Of a stretch of DNA of 64,000 bases, positions 62,835-64,000 are shown one piece after another. Below the pieces are notes generated by a model. It worked only from the letters and a program-made list of their open reading frames with translations, had not been told where the DNA came from and searched no databases. The stretch covers positions 62,001 through 126,000 of the forward strand of contig CAKVEP010000003.1 in the NCBI GenBank assembly GCA_934729465.1. The letters run 5' to 3'. A program made the position numbers and the translations under genes. Source of the stretch: an uncultured Eubacteriales bacterium (lineage in GTDB: Bacteria; Bacillota; Clostridia; Oscillospirales; Acutalibacteraceae). Numbering within the stretch: position 1 is the first letter of the stretch; the number at the start of each line of letters is the position of its first letter.

Positions 62835-62931
62835 TATATTATGTTATAGTATAATTGGGTACATAAAAGAATTTATTATAATCTGCATATGTTATAATAC
62901 TTAGTTATTATAGCTTTTTAGGAGGATAAAT

Positions 62932-64000
62932 ATGGCAAATGTAAATAACGCCAATATCGGCTTTGAAAAACAGATTTGGGACGCAGCGTGTGTCCTTTGG
63001 GGGCATATCCCCGCAGCAGAATACAGAAAGGTTATCGTAGGTTTGATTTTCCTGCGTTACATTTCAAGTGCTTTTGAGAAACGCTATCAACAGCTTGTTG
63101 ATGAGGGCGACGGCTTTGAAGATGATAAGGACGCATACGCAGAGGACAATATCTTCTTCGTACCGGAGGACGCTCGTTGGCGCAAGATTGCGTCAGCTGC
63201 CCATACACCTGAAATCGGAACTGTCATTGATGACGCAATGAGAGCCATAGAAAAGGAAAACACAACCCTTAAAAATGTGCTTCCTAAAAACTATGCCAGC
63301 CCTGATTTGGACAAGCGTGTTTTGGGTGACGTTGTTGACTTGTTCACTAATATGGATATGGGCGATACAGAGGAAAGCAAAGACCTTCTCGGAAGAACTT
63401 ATGAGTATTGTATTCAGCAGTTTGCCGCATATGAAGGTGTTAAAGGTGGCGAGTTCTATACCCCGGCAAGTATTGTTAAAACAATCGTTGCTATCTTAAA
63501 GCCGTTCAAGAATTGTCGTGTATATGACCCTTGTTGCGGTTCGGGCGGTATGTTTGTACAGAGTGCGAAGTTCATTCAGGCACACAGCGGCAAGCGTGGA
63601 GAAATCGCTGTTTACGGTCAGGAGTCCAATGCTGATACTTGGAAAATGGCTAAAATGAATATGGCTATTCGTGGCATTGACGCAGACTTCGGGGCATATC
63701 AAGCAGATACATTCTTCAATGACTTACATAAAACACTGAAAGCAGATTTCATTATGGCTAATCCGCCTTTCAATCTTTCCAACTGGGGACAGGAAAAGCT
63801 CAAAGACGATGTTCGTTGGAAATATGGGACACCGCCTGCTAGCAACGCCAACTATGCGTGGATTCAGCATATGATACACCATCTTGCACCGAATGGAAAA
63901 ATCGGTCTTGTACTTGCTAACGGTGCGTTGTCCTCTCAGTCCAGCGGCGAGGGAGAAATCAGAAAGAATATCATTCAAGCCGACCTTGTAGAAGGAATTG
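62932..64000 (+). CDS. hsdM: Type I restriction-modification methyltransferase HsdM (partial)
   Basis: The DNA adenine methylase subunit of a type I R-M system; the 3' end lies past the window. About 356 codons are visible from the ATG after AGGAGG. The N-terminal helical domain (IGFEKQIWDAACVLWG, YRKVIVGLIFLRYIS) precedes the methylase fold with GGEFYTPASIVK, the SAM motif DPCCGSGGMF and catalytic NPPF. Base composition is clearly richer in G+C than the genes around it (many GCC, GGC, GAC, CGT codons), so it was probably acquired separately. hsdS and hsdR are expected downstream. Confidence 0.95.
   Translation, partial: MANVNNANIGFEKQIWDAACVLWGHIPAAEYRKVIVGLIFLRYISSAFEKRYQQLVDEGDGFEDDKDAYAEDNIFFVPEDARWRKIASAAHTPEIGTVIDDAMRAIEKENTTLKNVLPKNYASPDLDKRVLGDVVDLFTNMDMGDTEESKDLLGRTYEYCIQQFAAYEGVKGGEFYTPASIVKTIVAILKPFKNCRVYDPCCGSGGMFVQSAKFIQAHSGKRGEIAVYGQESNADTWKMAKMNMAIRGIDADFGAYQADTFFNDLHKTLKADFIMANPPFNLSNWGQEKLKDDVRWKYGTPPASNANYAWIQHMIHHLAPNGKIGLVLANGALSSQSSGEGEIRKNIIQADLVEGI

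Larger units (their letters stand above)
56914..64000. mobile_element. Integrative mobilizable element in guaA (right end outside window)
   Basis: A contiguous block of mobile-element genes begins right after guaA: repressor, excisionase-like gene, tyrosine integrase, two MobC/RHH-like genes, broken MOBP relaxase, TnpV-family gene, RhuM-family gene and hsdM. No conjugation (type IV secretion) genes are seen in the visible part, so it looks mobilizable rather than self-transmissible. Its cargo begins as a type I restriction system. Confidence 0.85.

Noticed and set aside
1..64000. CRISPR arrays, rRNA or tRNA genes
   Set aside because: No regularly spaced repeats other than the collagen codons, and no tRNA-like cloverleaf or rRNA segment was recognised by eye.

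Overview
The window is AT-rich chromosomal DNA from a strictly anaerobic, spore-forming member of the Clostridia. Three things support this: a complete spoIIIAA-AH operon with a spoIIQ-like gene, ytaF and a collagen-like (exosporium-type) protein; a class III (oxygen-sensitive) ribonucleotide reductase, NrdD/NrdG; and acetate kinase plus a V-type ATPase. Family or genus cannot be fixed from the sequence alone. No rRNA, tRNA or CRISPR array was found.

Layout: 1-11.8 kb (minus) holds a partial rpe, a rodA/ftsW-type gene, nrdD-nrdG behind a 26-bp NrdR-like palindrome, an ECF transporter S component, and an HD protein-ackA-dnaE-pfkA series. 12-15 kb holds a SpoIIQ-type LytM protein (plus) facing an orphan solute-binding lipoprotein and an unknown protein (minus). 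15-20 kb is the eight-gene spoIIIA operon (plus). 20-28.3 kb (minus) is a tightly spaced run: heterodimeric ABC exporter, Ca2+ P-type ATPase, a Cys-rich small protein with a double-glycine-like leader, trxA and trxB. 28.5-35.5 kb (minus) holds a dicarboxylate/amino-acid symporter, cysK, a GLUG-repeat secreted protein with ndk, ytaF, and a glycosyltransferase overlapping a collagen-like gene. 35.6-36.6 kb is an unknown coiled-coil protein behind a perfect consensus promoter. 36.6-45.4 kb (minus) is a nine-gene V-type ATPase operon. 45.6-50.3 kb (minus) holds an M18 aminopeptidase, a lytic transglycosylase, coaE, tsaC/ywlC and prfA. 50.5-56.9 kb (plus) is purB-purA-glmS-guaA.

From the 3' end of guaA to the window end lies an integrated mobilizable element: an XRE repressor facing an excisionase-like gene and a tyrosine integrase, two small RHH/MobC-like genes, a MOBP-type relaxase broken by an in-frame TAA just after its catalytic tyrosine, a TnpV-family gene, a RhuM-family gene and the start of a type I restriction-modification hsdM that is visibly GC-richer. 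The right end of the element is outside the window.

The most interesting items are the exporter/Ca-ATPase/Cys-rich peptide/thioredoxin gene run, the nonsense-interrupted relaxase in the guaA-integrated element, the overlapping glycosyltransferase/collagen-like pair, and an orphan coiled-coil protein with an ideal promoter. All functional statements come from reading motifs by eye; no database search was run.
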